Assembly (NCBI RefSeq): GCF_004367745.1
Contig: NZ_CP037993.1
Span: 3,348,001-3,412,000 of the forward strand
Length of the DNA: 64,000 bases
Source: Herbaspirillum huttiense
GTDB lineage: Bacteria > Pseudomonadota > Gammaproteobacteria > Burkholderiales > Burkholderiaceae_D
Reading direction: 5' to 3'
In this document: piece after piece, positions 1 to 9,585 of the stretch
Position numbering within the stretch: position 1 is the stretch's first letter
Layout of the letters: every line of letters begins with the position of its first letter
The notes under the pieces: model-generated
The model's database searches: none
What the model saw: only the letters and a program-made list of their open reading frames with translations
What the model was told of the DNA's origin: nothing
Position numbers and translations under genes: made by a program

Positions 1-160
1 ACCTATCGACGACGTCACTCACAGAACTGATCAATCATCTTTCCCTTAAGTCTCTATTCCATAAAGATGAAATCACCGAAGGTGACGCTAGCGATAAAAA
101 CCCGTCATCCCAGTTTGCGGTAGGCTTGGTCTTCCTCGTTCCCAAAAAATCACGGAGACC

Positions 161-2380
161 ATGAAAACCACCCTCACCTTGCTGGCCCTCGTCGCTGGCA
201 CGGCAGCCACGGGACAGGCGCTCGCCGCCAACTCACCAGCCAGGCCGTCCGGCTACATCGACCAGCTTGAAATCACCCAGACCGCCGATGCCTTCGGTGG
301 CGCAACGCCAGCCGGTGCGGCCGGCCCCTACCAGTTGATCTCGGGCGTCGTGCACGGCAAGCTCAATCCGCTTCACCCGGACAATGCCAGCATCACCGAT
401 CTCGACAAGGCCCCCAGAGACGCCCATGGCTACGTTTCCTACACGACCGACTTCGTGATCCTGCGTCCGAAGTCGGCGACCCAGGCACGTCGCGCGCTCT
501 TCTATGACGTGGCCAATCGTGGCCGCAAGCTGGCCGAGGAATTCTTCATCGGCGGCAAATCCCTGCGCAACGGCCCGGCTCCCGGCGACACCTACCCTTC
601 CCTGCTGCGCGCCGGCTACACCATCGTCTGGAGTGGATGGCAGGGTGACCTGAAGCAATCGGGCGCGGCCATCGACGGCGCACTGGGCACACAATTCCCG
701 GTGGTCACGAACAAGGATGGTTCCGCCATCACCGGTCTGAGCCGCGAAGAATACATCCCCGACTTCCATCAGGGACACAACGAATTCAAACTCTCGTACG
801 CACCTGCCTCCCTGCGCGACAAATCGCAAGTGAGTTTCACCGTGCGCCAGACCTGGCGCAATGCGCAGGGCCAGCAGGACTACCAGGCTCCTTCTGCGCC
901 GGTGACCGACTGGCATTACGAACCCAAGGCGGACGGCAGCGTGAACGTGGTCTTCACTCCGCCCGCTGCAGTCCCCGGCCCCGCAGGCGGGAACGTGCCC
1001 GCCGACCAGGGCAGCATCTATAGCTTCGTCTATCCCGCCACCCATCCCAAGGTGATGGCGATCGGCTTTGCCGCGGTCCGCGACCTGGTGAGCTTCCTGC
1101 GCGATGCGCCTGCCGATGCCAGCGGCACGGCCAATCCCCTCAACGATATGAAGAACGCCGCCTGCGTCGACCAACAGTCCTGCACGGCGCGAGCCAAGCG
1201 CAATGTTGACTTGACTATCGGTGAAGGTATTTCACAGTCGGGCCGCTTCATGCGCGACTTCCTCTACATGGGATTCAACAAGAATGCGCAGGGCAACAAG
1301 GTCTTCGACGGCATGATGGCCATCATCCCGGGCGGACGCCGCACCTGGATCAATGAACGCTTTTCCCAGCCAGGCCGCTGGTCCAAGGGCCATGAAGAAC
1401 ACTGGATGCCGGGCGACCAGTTTCCCTTCGCCTACAACGTGATGAAAGATCCCGTCAGTGGCGTCACCGATGGCTTGCTCAAGCGATGCACTGCCAGCGC
1501 GACTTGCCCGAAGATCATGCAGATCGATGGCAGCTTTGAATGGTGGGGAGGACGCGGTGCGCTGGTGGTGACCGACGGCGCGGGCAAGGATCTGGTCTTG
1601 CCGGGCAACGTGCGCTACTACCTGATCTCAGGCACCCAGCACGCCGGCGGAGCCGGCATCAGGAATGGCGTGGTGAAGCGGAACGGCAAGGACAGCATGT
1701 GCCAGTTCCCGGCCAGCCCCGTAACGCAGGCTCCCGTGCTGCGCGCCATGATTCCGGCGATGGAAAGCTGGCTGGCGAAAGACCAGTTGCCGCCACCCTC
1801 GCGCTACCCCACGGTGGCCAGCGGCACGGCGGTCACGCCGGACCAGGCCTCGATCGGTTTCCCTGCACTGGACAACGTACTGGTACCACTGGCCGACTCC
1901 TCAGGGACAGTCACGCCAACCCCACTGCAGTTGGCCTACAGCGGCATCCACAATCCGCTGGCCGTCACCGATTATCGCAACGCCATCCCGGTCGTGGATG
2001 TCACGCGGCCCTACCGCATTCTGGTGCCCAAGGTTGATGCCGATGGCAATGAGCTGGGCGGCATCGCCCAACCGGAAGTGGCAGTACCACTGGCTACTTA
2101 CACGGGATGGAACCTGCGTGCCGGCGGCCACGCGCAAGGGGAAACCTGTTCTTCGCTGGGCAGCGCAATTCCTTTCGCCGTGAGTGGTGCGAGCAGGAGC
2201 AGCAGTGATCCCCGGCCTGCACTCGACCAGCGCTACCATGGCCGGGCAGACTATGCCGCGCAGATCAAGGTCGCTGGCGACAAGTTGGTGCAGGAAGGCT
2301 ATCTGCTACCACTGGATGCCGAACACCTGTTTGCGGCTCATGCGCAACAGGTGTCGCCGCAATTGATTCCGCAACCCTGA
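161..2380 (+). CDS. Exported alpha/beta hydrolase domain protein
   Basis: The 739-residue product starts with a clear Sec signal peptide (about residues 1-22, ending ALA), so it should act in the periplasm or outside the cell. It resembles the large alpha/beta-hydrolase-domain family of uncharacterised bacterial proteins. A GISQSGR segment at residues 356-362 is the likely nucleophile elbow, with Ser360 (or Ser358) as candidate nucleophile. The ATG at 161 is preceded by CACGGAG, a good ribosome binding site. The gene stands alone: about 160 bases of unremarkable sequence precede it, and the next operon converges on it. The substrate is unknown; esterase or amidase activity is inferred from the fold only. 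Confidence 0.8.
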   Translation: MKTTLTLLALVAGTAATGQALAANSPARPSGYIDQLEITQTADAFGGATPAGAAGPYQLISGVVHGKLNPLHPDNASITDLDKAPRDAHGYVSYTTDFVILRPKSATQARRALFYDVANRGRKLAEEFFIGGKSLRNGPAPGDTYPSLLRAGYTIVWSGWQGDLKQSGAAIDGALGTQFPVVTNKDGSAITGLSREEYIPDFHQGHNEFKLSYAPASLRDKSQVSFTVRQTWRNAQGQQDYQAPSAPVTDWHYEPKADGSVNVVFTPPAAVPGPAGGNVPADQGSIYSFVYPATHPKVMAIGFAAVRDLVSFLRDAPADASGTANPLNDMKNAACVDQQSCTARAKRNVDLTIGEGISQSGRFMRDFLYMGFNKNAQGNKVFDGMMAIIPGGRRTWINERFSQPGRWSKGHEEHWMPGDQFPFAYNVMKDPVSGVTDGLLKRCTASATCPKIMQIDGSFEWWGGRGALVVTDGAGKDLVLPGNVRYYLISGTQHAGGAGIRNGVVKRNGKDSMCQFPASPVTQAPVLRAMIPAMESWLAKDQLPPPSRYPTVASGTAVTPDQASIGFPALDNVLVPLADSSGTVTPTPLQLAYSGIHNPLAVTDYRNAIPVVDVTRPYRILVPKVDADGNELGGIAQPEVAVPLATYTGWNLRAGGHAQGETCSSLGSAIPFAVSGASRSSSDPRPALDQRYHGRADYAAQIKVAGDKLVQEGYLLPLDAEHLFAAHAQQVSPQLIPQP

Positions 2381-2395
2381 GTGATGTTGCCGGGC

Positions 2396-2419
2396 CCATG
2401 GGCGCAGGCCGGCCCATGG
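2396..2419. repeat. Inverted repeat in convergent intergenic gap
   Basis: An 8-base perfect inverted repeat (CCATGGGC and GCCCATGG, 8-base spacer) lies between the stops of the hydrolase gene and the convergent hydroxyacid dehydrogenase gene. No T-run follows on either strand, so it is not a classical intrinsic terminator; it may still form a bidirectional 3' stem-loop. Confidence 0.35.
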
Positions 2420-2463
2420 ACTGCATGTTCACGTATTCAGGTGAGGCAGCTTTCCGGTAGGCC

Positions 2464-3408
2464 CTAATACCCCAGACCGCGATCAACACCATTCAGCACA
2501 GGCTGCCCGCTGCGTACCCGCTGCACGTTGTCCAGAATCTGTCCGACGATCACCTCAGGCTGCGCACTCGACGCCATATGCGGCGTGACCACCACGCGCG
2601 GATGCGACCACAACGCGTTGGATGCGGGCAACGGTTCCTGCGCAAAGACATCCAGCACGGCCCCGCGCAAATGCTGCCGGTCCAGTGCTTCCAGCAAATC
2701 CTCCTCCACCAGATGCTCTCCCCGGCCGCAATGCACCAGCGCTGCATCCGGCTTCATCGCCGCAAATACGTCGCGCCCCAGCAGCTTGCGGGTGGCATCG
2801 GTCAGCGGCAAGAGGCAGACCACGATATCGGGTGCCTGCAGGAATGCATGAAGCGCATCGTCACCGGCATAGGTCTTCACGCCCTCGATGTGATGTGCCG
2901 AACGTGACCAGCCACTGACCGTAAAGCCCTGACCGCGCAACACCCCGGCCAGATGGCTCCCCAGAGCACCCAGCCCCATCAGGCCGACATGGGTCTGATG
3001 CGCCGGCTTTTGCGGCGGGATCTTCCACACACGCTGTACCTGCTGCTGCAGCGCCTGGTCCAGCGCGCGGTGGTAATACAGCACGGCCCACAAGACGTAC
3101 TCGACCATTCCTGCCGCCAGCGCGGGATCAACGATGCGGCACACCGGCACAAGAGGGTGAGCCCGCGCAGCGCCGAGCACATGATCGACTCCGGCTGCAA
3201 TGGAAGAAATCAGGCGCAGATTGGGCAAGCGCTCGATGACCCCAGCCGGCGGATACCAGCCGGCAACAGCCTCCACATCGTCCGGATCGGGCAGGTCCGG
3301 CCACAGCCGCACTTGCAGCTCCGGCATGCGGCGCGCGGCCTCTTCACGAAACACCGCTAGCAGGTCACTGAGGTCATCGGTCGCGCTGCAAATCAACAAG
3401 GTCGGCAT
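2464..3408 (-). CDS. GhrA-like D-2-hydroxyacid dehydrogenase
   Basis: This 314-residue protein matches the glyoxylate/hydroxypyruvate reductase A type of NAD(P)-dependent 2-hydroxyacid dehydrogenase. The Rossmann motif GLGALG lies at 145-150. The catalytic triad is in the expected order: Arg229 (CGRGEH), Glu258 (AQEPL) and His277 (TPHMAS). The family reduces 2-oxoacids such as glyoxylate or hydroxypyruvate to hydroxyacids. I placed the start at the ATG at 3408; a longer frame to 3489 overlaps the upstream gene and adds an unconserved N-terminus. It is the last gene of a seven-gene operon, 10 bases after the aldolase gene, so it may reduce or oxidise the final 2-oxo or 2-hydroxy acid of that pathway. 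Confidence 0.85.
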   Translation of the reverse strand: MPTLLICSATDDLSDLLAVFREEAARRMPELQVRLWPDLPDPDDVEAVAGWYPPAGVIERLPNLRLISSIAAGVDHVLGAARAHPLVPVCRIVDPALAAGMVEYVLWAVLYYHRALDQALQQQVQRVWKIPPQKPAHQTHVGLMGLGALGSHLAGVLRGQGFTVSGWSRSAHHIEGVKTYAGDDALHAFLQAPDIVVCLLPLTDATRKLLGRDVFAAMKPDAALVHCGRGEHLVEEDLLEALDRQHLRGAVLDVFAQEPLPASNALWSHPRVVVTPHMASSAQPEVIVGQILDNVQRVRSGQPVLNGVDRGLGY

Positions 3409-3418
3409 GGCGTGGCCC

Positions 3419-4174
3419 TCAGTCGCGATAGGAAGGATCCAGTCGGTCCAGGCGCCGCAGCCATGCTTGCCACAGGATCTGGCGCTCATGTTCGACGCTT
3501 TGCAGCTGCTCGCAGGCGTGCTGGCTCAAGTGCGCGGCAATCTCGGTAACCGGTCCGGCCACTGTGGCCATTTGCGCAGCAGCCATCTGAATCTCGCACG
3601 CACGATTGAGGTAGAACATGATCGCAAATGCATCGGCCACCGTAGCCCCCACCGATAGAAGTCCATGGTGGCGCAACAGCAAGGCGATGTTGTTGCCCAG
3701 CGATTGCTGGATGCGTGTACGTTCATCCAGATCGAAGGCCACGCCCTCATAGGCATGCACGCCGACCCGCTGGTGGAACTCGGTACTGATCTGGTTGAGC
3801 TGCAGCAGCCCCTGCTCGCAGGCCGCCACGGCCATGCCGGGCAGCGTGTGGGTATGCAGCACGCAATGGGCATCCTCGCGCGCCATGTGTACGGCGCTGT
3901 GGATGGTGAAGCCGGCGACGTTGTAATCAGCCTTGCCCGATACCACGCGACCCTGCAGATCTACCACCAGCAGGTCGCTGGCACGCACTTCATCGAACAT
4001 CAGCCCGAAGGGATTGATGAGGAAGCGGTCATCCTCCGGTGCGGCATGGGCTGCACGCGGCAACCGTACCGAGAAATGCGTGTAGAGCGTGTCGTCCCAG
4101 CCGAACAGCGCGGCCAGCCGATAAGCGGCGGCGAGGTCGCGGCGCAGGATGAGTTCGTCAGTAGTCATCGTCAT
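3419..4174 (-). CDS. Class II aldolase/adducin family protein
   Basis: The 251-residue protein has the class II aldolase/adducin fold. The zinc-binding HTH pair is His107 and His109 (VLHTHT), and a further histidine pair is at 169-170 (LRHHG). The glutamate used as acid/base by fuculose-phosphate aldolase is not evident: the corresponding stretch reads YNVAGFTIH (84-92), as in adducin-like members whose chemistry is poorly defined. The ATG at 4174 begins one base after the upstream ABC gene's TGA, so the two are probably translationally coupled; a second ATG six bases further in (4168) is equally possible. In context it may cleave or decarboxylate a hydroxylated 2-oxoacid, which is an inference. 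Confidence 0.8.
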   Translation of the reverse strand: MTMTTDELILRRDLAAAYRLAALFGWDDTLYTHFSVRLPRAAHAAPEDDRFLINPFGLMFDEVRASDLLVVDLQGRVVSGKADYNVAGFTIHSAVHMAREDAHCVLHTHTLPGMAVAACEQGLLQLNQISTEFHQRVGVHAYEGVAFDLDERTRIQQSLGNNIALLLRHHGLLSVGATVADAFAIMFYLNRACEIQMAAAQMATVAGPVTEIAAHLSQHACEQLQSVEHERQILWQAWLRRLDRLDPSYRD

Positions 4175-4175
4175 C

Positions 4176-5705
4176 TCAAGCGTCCAATCCCATGAAGCGG
4201 CGCACGCGCAGCGTCGCGGCGTCGGTAGTCGTTGCCTGGCGGATGTGCTGGGGCGATGCATCCAGCTGGACCAGGCCGTTTTCCATGAACAGCACGCGGT
4301 CCGAGATGGTCAGCGCAAAGTCCATCTCATGCGTGACGATCACCATGGTCATGCCCTCCTGGGCCAGATCCTGAATCACCTTCAGGACCTCGCCGACCAG
4401 TTCGGGGTCCAGTGCCGAGGTCGGTTCGTCAAACAGCATCACGTCAGGCGACATGGCCAGCGCCCGGGCAATGGCCACCCGTTGCTGCTGGCCGCCGGAG
4501 AGCTGGTGCGGGTATTTGTGCTGGTGCGCCAGCAGGCCCACCTTGTCCAGCAGTTGCAGGGCCCGGGTCTGGCGCAGCGCCGGATCGGCCGGCTCGTGAT
4601 GGTAACGCGGTGCCAGCAATACGTTCTCCAGCACGCTCAGATGAGGGAACAGGTTGAATCCCTGGAACACCATCCCGATGCGGCCGATGCCATGGCGCAC
4701 CAGCCTGCTGTCGAGCGAGGCATTGGCGCTGATATAGCCTTCACCGAAGAGAATGATCTCGCCCTGGTCGATCTTTTCCAGCGCATTGATGGTGCGGATC
4801 AGCGAGGTCTTGCCAGAACCCGAGGGGCCGATGATGGAAATCACCTCGCCCTTGCGTACGCTCAGGTTCACTCCTTTGAGCACCTGATGCGGTCCGTACG
4901 CTTTGTGGATGTTGACCAGCTCCAATGCGCTCGGCTGGCCTGCAGCATGACTGGCCGCCGGCGCGACCGGCGAGCTGCCGAGCTGCTTGCGCAAGGCCGC
5001 GCAGTCGGCCTCGACCAGGGTTGCGGGACGGCGCTTCTGCAGATCCAGCCGGCGTTCGAACCAAGCCAGCAGCGTGCTGAAGAGCGTCACCAGCAACACG
5101 TAATACACGGCCACGCCAAGCAGGGTTTCCATCACCAGGAAATTCTGCGAATACAGCCGCAGGCCCGTCATCAGCAGCTCGGGCAGGGAAATCACCGATA
5201 CCAGCGAGGTGAGCTTGATGATGGTGACATATTCGTTGATGAGCGTGGGCAAGGCGATCCGGAACGCCTGCGGAATGACGATCAGCCGCATCGTGCCGAA
5301 CAGGCTCAAGGCCAGCGCACGTCCGGCCTCGCGCTGGCCACGGGCGACCGACTGCAGGCCGCCGCGGTGAATCTCGGCCATGTAGGCGGCCTCAGTGAGC
5401 ACCATGGCCACCAGCCCGGCAAAGAAAGGATCGCCGACAACAGCGCGGGTCAGCGGAAAAATTTGCGGCAGGTTGAAGACCACCACCACCACGACCAGCA
5501 GCGGCAGGCTGCGGAAGAGCCAGATATACAGCCCGGCGGCCCAGTTGATCCAGCGCGTGCCGGAGGTGCGGGCGCAGGCCAGCAAGAAGCCCAGCACCAT
5601 GCCCAGTACCCACACCAGCGAACCCAGTTCGACCACCGTGAGACACGCGCGCCAGAAGATCCCCATTGAAAAGAGGGACCAGAAATACGACCAATCCAAT
5701 GCCAT
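4176..5705 (-). CDS. Amino acid ABC transporter, fused permease and ATPase
   Basis: Two normally separate subunits are joined in one 509-residue chain. Residues 1 to about 225 are a HisM/GlnP-type permease with several membrane spans and the EAA loop at about 126-147. A hydrophilic linker of roughly 35 residues follows. The ATPase occupies about 260-509, with Walker A GPSGSGKT at 293-300, Q-loop Gln348, signature LSGGQ at 402-406, Walker B LFDEP at 424-428 and switch His460. It should import a polar amino acid or related compound with the binding protein encoded 30 bases upstream. The reading frame is continuous through the linker, so the fusion is real unless the sequence contains an error. 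GGGAG precedes the ATG. Confidence 0.92.
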   Translation of the reverse strand: MALDWSYFWSLFSMGIFWRACLTVVELGSLVWVLGMVLGFLLACARTSGTRWINWAAGLYIWLFRSLPLLVVVVVVFNLPQIFPLTRAVVGDPFFAGLVAMVLTEAAYMAEIHRGGLQSVARGQREAGRALALSLFGTMRLIVIPQAFRIALPTLINEYVTIIKLTSLVSVISLPELLMTGLRLYSQNFLVMETLLGVAVYYVLLVTLFSTLLAWFERRLDLQKRRPATLVEADCAALRKQLGSSPVAPAASHAAGQPSALELVNIHKAYGPHQVLKGVNLSVRKGEVISIIGPSGSGKTSLIRTINALEKIDQGEIILFGEGYISANASLDSRLVRHGIGRIGMVFQGFNLFPHLSVLENVLLAPRYHHEPADPALRQTRALQLLDKVGLLAHQHKYPHQLSGGQQQRVAIARALAMSPDVMLFDEPTSALDPELVGEVLKVIQDLAQEGMTMVIVTHEMDFALTISDRVLFMENGLVQLDASPQHIRQATTTDAATLRVRRFMGLDA

Positions 5706-5735
5706 GCGAGAGCTCCCGGTGGTTCAAGGTCGACG

Positions 5736-6548
5736 TTACTTGGCTACCGCCACGGGCTCAAGATCGTATTTCTTGATGAGGGCTGCGTATTCCCCGCTGG
5801 CATGGCCTGCTGCCAACGCTTTCTGCAAAGCCTGGTACAGGACGGTATTGCCCTTCTTGACGTAGATGCCCAGCGTCTGCGGATACACCAGTGCCGGCGA
5901 ACTGATGACGATGCGGCCCTTGCTGCGCTCGGCCAGCATCTTGGCGGCACCGGCGATTTCCATCTGGGCCTGGATGTTCTTCGACAGCAGGGCCTGCGAG
6001 GCTTCCGGCGCGGTCGGGAATTCGCTCACGGCCACGGCGGGCTTGCCCTGGGGCACACAGTATTCGGCCGAGAGTTTCTTCAAGGCGTTGACCCAGCTGG
6101 TCCCTGCTTGCAGGCCGACCTTGAGACCGCACAGGTCGTTTTCGCTCTTGGGCATGACGCCGCCGTCCTTGGCCACCATGATGGCCGCACCGGTCTTGCC
6201 GTAGGCAATGGCATCAGCCTGAGCAGTACGCTCGGGCGTGATGTACATGCCGGAAATGATCGCATCGAACTGACCACCGCCCAGGCCCAGAATCAGGCTG
6301 GGGAACTTGGTATCGATGAAGGAAGGCTTGAGCTTCAATTCCCGGCCCAGCATCTCGGCGATGTCCGGATCGAAACCGACGACCTTGTCGCCCTGCCAGG
6401 ATTCAAAAGGGGGATAGGTGATTTCCATGCCGACCTTGAGCTGGCCGGGGACCATGGTCTGCGCGGACGCTGCTACCGGCAGCAAGGCTGACAGGGCCAG
6501 CGTGAGCAGGTTGCGCTTGAACGAAATGCGGCGGGCGGTGTGGGTCAT
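5736..6548 (-). CDS. Polar amino acid ABC transporter substrate-binding protein
   Basis: This 270-residue periplasmic binding protein belongs to the family 3 (polar amino acid/opine) solute-binding proteins. A signal peptide covers residues 1-29 (ending ASA). The mature part starts with the typical LKVGMEITYPPFE strand, and ISGMYITPER carries the Arg that usually holds the ligand's alpha-carboxylate. An AAGGAG-type site precedes the ATG at 6548. It lies 51 bases after the oxygenase gene and 30 bases before the fused transporter, so it is the receptor of this system. Ligand identity cannot be read from sequence; a guanidino or other basic amino acid would fit the neighbouring ureohydrolase. 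Confidence 0.9.
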   Translation of the reverse strand: MTHTARRISFKRNLLTLALSALLPVAASAQTMVPGQLKVGMEITYPPFESWQGDKVVGFDPDIAEMLGRELKLKPSFIDTKFPSLILGLGGGQFDAIISGMYITPERTAQADAIAYGKTGAAIMVAKDGGVMPKSENDLCGLKVGLQAGTSWVNALKKLSAEYCVPQGKPAVAVSEFPTAPEASQALLSKNIQAQMEIAGAAKMLAERSKGRIVISSPALVYPQTLGIYVKKGNTVLYQALQKALAAGHASGEYAALIKKYDLEPVAVAK

Positions 6549-6599
6549 GGCGCGGAACTCCTTCTGTAAGCGGGCTAAAAAAGAAATGTGGACGAGATC

Positions 6600-7664
6600 T
6601 CAATGACCGGCCGTCGTCCGGGGCCGGGTATAACCAAAACTGCCGGGCTTCAATGCATCCGCAGACATCGCCAACTCGCCTGCTTCCACCTTGCGCTTGA
6701 GGTAGGTATAGGTCTGCTGAGCCTGCGAATACATGTGTTCTCCGATGGACAGCTCACCGTAACGGGTCGCGTCTTCAGATCCGCTGGCAAATTGCGGCAA
6801 GGGGCGGATGCGCGTGTGATAGTCGCAGGCGAAAAACAGCGGGAAGGAATAGCGTTCCTGCTGTACCTTGCGCACGCGGTGCGACGTGGCGGGGAAGGCG
6901 CCCGCGGTCATCACTTCGAGCATGTCGCCGATATTGATGACGAAAGCTTCCTCGCCGGCCACCGAACAGGGTGGCGCGTCGATCCAGGCGCCCTGGTCAT
7001 TCATCACTTCCAGGCCGGGCTGATCGGCCAGCAGCAGGGTGAAGCATTCGTAATCCGTGTGGGCACCGATGCCGGGCGCATCGACCGCTTCCAGGTCGAC
7101 CGGATAATGAATCAGCCGCAGCTTCGAGGGCGGACAGGTCACCAGGGACTCGAAGGCATCCTCGGGCTGGCCCAGCGCCAGCGCAAAGCCACGGAACAAG
7201 GTGCGGCCAAGCGCGAACACCGCCTCGTAATATCGGGAGACGGCCTCCTTGAAACCCGGCAGCTCGGGCCATTTGTTGTTGCCGATCAGGGGCGTGCCGG
7301 CCAGTACCAGCGGATGGTCATCCGGCACCTCGAAACCGATGTCGAAGGCTTCCTTGTGATCGGGCCGGCCCTTGGAATAGACCTCTTCGCCCTCGGGCAC
7401 ATAGCCCTTGTGGCCCCAGGCGTCGCCGATGTAATAGCGCATCTTCCACGGCATCGGCTGCGCAAACAGCGCGCGGCTGGCCTCGCGCAGGCCGGCGATC
7501 AACTGCGGATCGATCCTGTGGCCGGTGATGTAGAAAAATCCGACCTCGCGCGCCGCCGCTCCCAGCTGGTCGGCAACCGCCTGGCGCTGTGCCGGCTCGT
7601 CACCATACAGGCCGCTGATATCGATCACGGGCAAGGCCGTGAAATTGCGCTGTCCGGTATGCAT
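6600..7664 (-). CDS. Isopenicillin N synthase-type 2OG-Fe(II) oxygenase
   Basis: The 354-residue product has the N-terminal DIOX_N segment (LPVIDISG, 11-18) and a C-terminal double-stranded beta-helix with the full iron site: His202 and Asp204 (AHTDYE) and His262 (TSHRV). Arg271 and Ser273 (RYSFPLF) form the usual RxS 2-oxoglutarate-binding motif. All catalytic residues are present, so it should hydroxylate or oxidatively cleave a small substrate using O2 and 2-oxoglutarate. The chosen ATG at 7664 starts just after the upstream gene's stop (TGA at 7669-7667); a longer frame adds 40 unconserved residues. Related families include plant homoarginine-6-hydroxylases and the ethylene-forming enzyme, both of which act on guanidino amino acids. 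That makes a guanidino substrate attractive here but unproven. Confidence 0.88.
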   Translation of the reverse strand: MHTGQRNFTALPVIDISGLYGDEPAQRQAVADQLGAAAREVGFFYITGHRIDPQLIAGLREASRALFAQPMPWKMRYYIGDAWGHKGYVPEGEEVYSKGRPDHKEAFDIGFEVPDDHPLVLAGTPLIGNNKWPELPGFKEAVSRYYEAVFALGRTLFRGFALALGQPEDAFESLVTCPPSKLRLIHYPVDLEAVDAPGIGAHTDYECFTLLLADQPGLEVMNDQGAWIDAPPCSVAGEEAFVINIGDMLEVMTAGAFPATSHRVRKVQQERYSFPLFFACDYHTRIRPLPQFASGSEDATRYGELSIGEHMYSQAQQTYTYLKRKVEAGELAMSADALKPGSFGYTRPRTTAGH

Positions 7665-7666
7665 GT

Positions 7667-8560
7667 TCAAACTCCTGCGGTAGAAGACGACTGCGTTGAT
7701 GACGAAGAACCGATGCCATGCTGTTGTGACCAGCGTGCAAAATGCGCGCGCTCCTGCTGCGCCATCCAACGATTGAGTTGCCACAGGTCAGCCACGGGGC
7801 TGCGGGTATAGGGCAGCAGATGCAGGTAGCCGTCCGGACCGAATTCCGGCGTGAGCGTGCTGATGGCATAACCGCTGGCGTGCTGGAAGGACCAGACCGT
7901 CTCCCAGATGCGCTGGTGAAATGCCAGCTCGGGCGCGTATTCGGGTGCGGCCGGATCGGGGACCTGCGGCCCCTGCGCATAGCCCACGCGCGCCTGCACA
8001 TGGTGGACGCGCTCAAGGAAGGGCGTGAGGTCATCCAGCGGGTCATCCAGCAAGCGCTCGCAGACCACGACCCAGTGGCTGATGTCGGCGGTGTAGCGCA
8101 GCCGGGGCAGCTGGCGCACGATGTCCAGTGTGATCCAGGGACTGTAGAGCGAACTGGCGCGATGGGTCTCGAAGCTGCAAGGCACGCCCGCATCATCGGC
8201 CAGGGCCTGCGCCCGCCCCAGGAAATCGACTTGTTCCGCCAAGGGCCAGCGGTCGTTGCCGGCCAGCAGGTTCACGAAACGGGGCTGCAGTTCCGCCGCC
8301 GCATCGAAGGCGCGCGCCAGGTGCTGCAAATGCACCTCCGGCCGGTCGGCCTGGCGCGGAACGACGTCCACGCCACTGAAGACGATGGCGATGTAATCCA
8401 GCGCCTCGGCCTGCAGGCGGTCGCGCAATGCGCGCCGCTCCTGCTGCGCCATCGGCAGGCGCGCTTCCAGGCCGCTGCAGCCGGCCTCGCGCAGTTCGGC
8501 CACGCAGCGGCTCCCGGGTTCTTGCATGCCCCAGCCGCTGCGAAAGATCTTCAGCTCCAT
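7667..8560 (-). CDS. TIM-barrel sugar isomerase/epimerase-like protein
   Basis: This 297-residue protein resembles the AP-endonuclease-2/xylose-isomerase-like TIM-barrel superfamily, which includes sugar phosphate isomerases, IolE dehydratase and hydroxypyruvate isomerase. Candidate metal ligands are spread along the barrel in the usual way: FETH near 131-134, DISH near 170-173, VHHVQ near 195-199 and EFGP near 248-251. The C-terminal tail is Ser/Thr-rich and probably disordered. The gene begins 10 bases after the agmatinase-like gene and ends two bases before the oxygenase start. The actual reaction is unknown; isomerisation or epimerisation of a hydroxylated intermediate is an inference from context. 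Confidence 0.78.
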   Translation of the reverse strand: MELKIFRSGWGMQEPGSRCVAELREAGCSGLEARLPMAQQERRALRDRLQAEALDYIAIVFSGVDVVPRQADRPEVHLQHLARAFDAAAELQPRFVNLLAGNDRWPLAEQVDFLGRAQALADDAGVPCSFETHRASSLYSPWITLDIVRQLPRLRYTADISHWVVVCERLLDDPLDDLTPFLERVHHVQARVGYAQGPQVPDPAAPEYAPELAFHQRIWETVWSFQHASGYAISTLTPEFGPDGYLHLLPYTRSPVADLWQLNRWMAQQERAHFARWSQQHGIGSSSSTQSSSTAGV

Positions 8561-8570
8561 GGCCGGCCTC

Positions 8571-9521
8571 TCAGCGGTAGGTCACGCCGGGCAGCACACA
8601 CAGCATTTCGTAGAGCAGGTTCGCGCCCAGCTGCGAGGTATTGCCGCTCAAGTCATAGGGAGGCGAGACCTCCACCAGATCACAGCCAACAAGGTTCATG
8701 CCACGGCAGCCACGCACGATTTCCAGGGCCTGGATGGAAGTCAGCCCGCCCACTTCGGGGGTACCGGTGCCGGGTGCCCAGGCCGGGTCGATGCCGTCGA
8801 TATCGAAACTCAGGTAGACCGGACCGGCGCCGATCTGGGCGCGTACTTCTTCCATCAGCGGCGCCAGCGAACGATGCCAGCATTGCTCGGCCTGCACCAG
8901 GCGGAAACCCTGGTCCACCCCCCACTGGAAGTCGCCGCTGGAGTAGCCCTGCGCACGCTGTCCGATCTGCACCACCCGCTTGCAGTCGAGCAAGCCCTCT
9001 TCCACTGCGCGGCGGAAGGTGGTGCCATGGGCGATCTTCTCGCCGAACATGTCGTCATTGGTGTCGGTATGGGCATCGACGTGCACCAGGCCCACCGGGC
9101 CGTGCTTGCGTGCAATGGCGCGCAGGATAGGCAAGGTGATGGTGTGGTCGCCGCCGAGCGTGAGCGGAATGACCGGATACGCCATCAACTCCTCATACGC
9201 TTCTTCGATGACGCGCACCGATTCGAGCAGGTTGTAGGTATTGATGGCGACATCGCCGATGTCAGCCACCGACAGGGAATCGAAGGGCGCGGCACCGGTG
9301 GCCATGTTGTAGGGGCGGATCATCACCGATTCAGCGCGGATCTGGCGCGGACCGAAGCGGGTCCCGGCGCGCAGGGAGGTGCCGATATCGAGCGGCACGC
9401 CGATGAAGGCCGCATCCAGTCCCTCGGCGCTGTCCATCGCGGGCAGGCGCATCATGGTCGAACGGCCGGCAAAGCGCGGCATGTCGTTGCCGCTTTGGGG
9501 CTGGTGGAAGACTTTGGACAT
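8571..9521 (-). CDS. Agmatinase/guanidinobutyrase-family ureohydrolase
   Basis: The 316-residue protein carries the full ureohydrolase metal site: His126 (GGDHT), Asp149/His151/Asp153 (HVDAHTDTND) and Asp240/Asp242 (SFDIDGIDP). The family hydrolyses guanidino groups to urea plus an amine; known substrates include agmatine, 4-guanidinobutyrate, 3-guanidinopropionate and, for one clade, free guanidine. The 149-180 region is closer in feel to guanidinobutyrase-type proteins than to E. coli SpeB, but I cannot assign the substrate. It is the first gene of the operon, with AAGGGTG upstream of the ATG, and is divergent from a LysR regulator. No urease, arginine decarboxylase or nickel-insertion gene lies nearby. 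Confidence 0.9.
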   Translation of the reverse strand: MSKVFHQPQSGNDMPRFAGRSTMMRLPAMDSAEGLDAAFIGVPLDIGTSLRAGTRFGPRQIRAESVMIRPYNMATGAAPFDSLSVADIGDVAINTYNLLESVRVIEEAYEELMAYPVIPLTLGGDHTITLPILRAIARKHGPVGLVHVDAHTDTNDDMFGEKIAHGTTFRRAVEEGLLDCKRVVQIGQRAQGYSSGDFQWGVDQGFRLVQAEQCWHRSLAPLMEEVRAQIGAGPVYLSFDIDGIDPAWAPGTGTPEVGGLTSIQALEIVRGCRGMNLVGCDLVEVSPPYDLSGNTSQLGANLLYEMLCVLPGVTYR

Positions 9522-9585
9522 TGCGTATCACCCTTGTTCTTGCAGCAACAGCAGGCTGCGACGAAGCGAATATACAATGGCCGAT

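Noticed and set aside
4149..5669. 506-codon plus-strand frame opposite the ABC transporter gene
   Set aside because: The minus-strand frame has all ABC and permease motifs; the plus frame has none.
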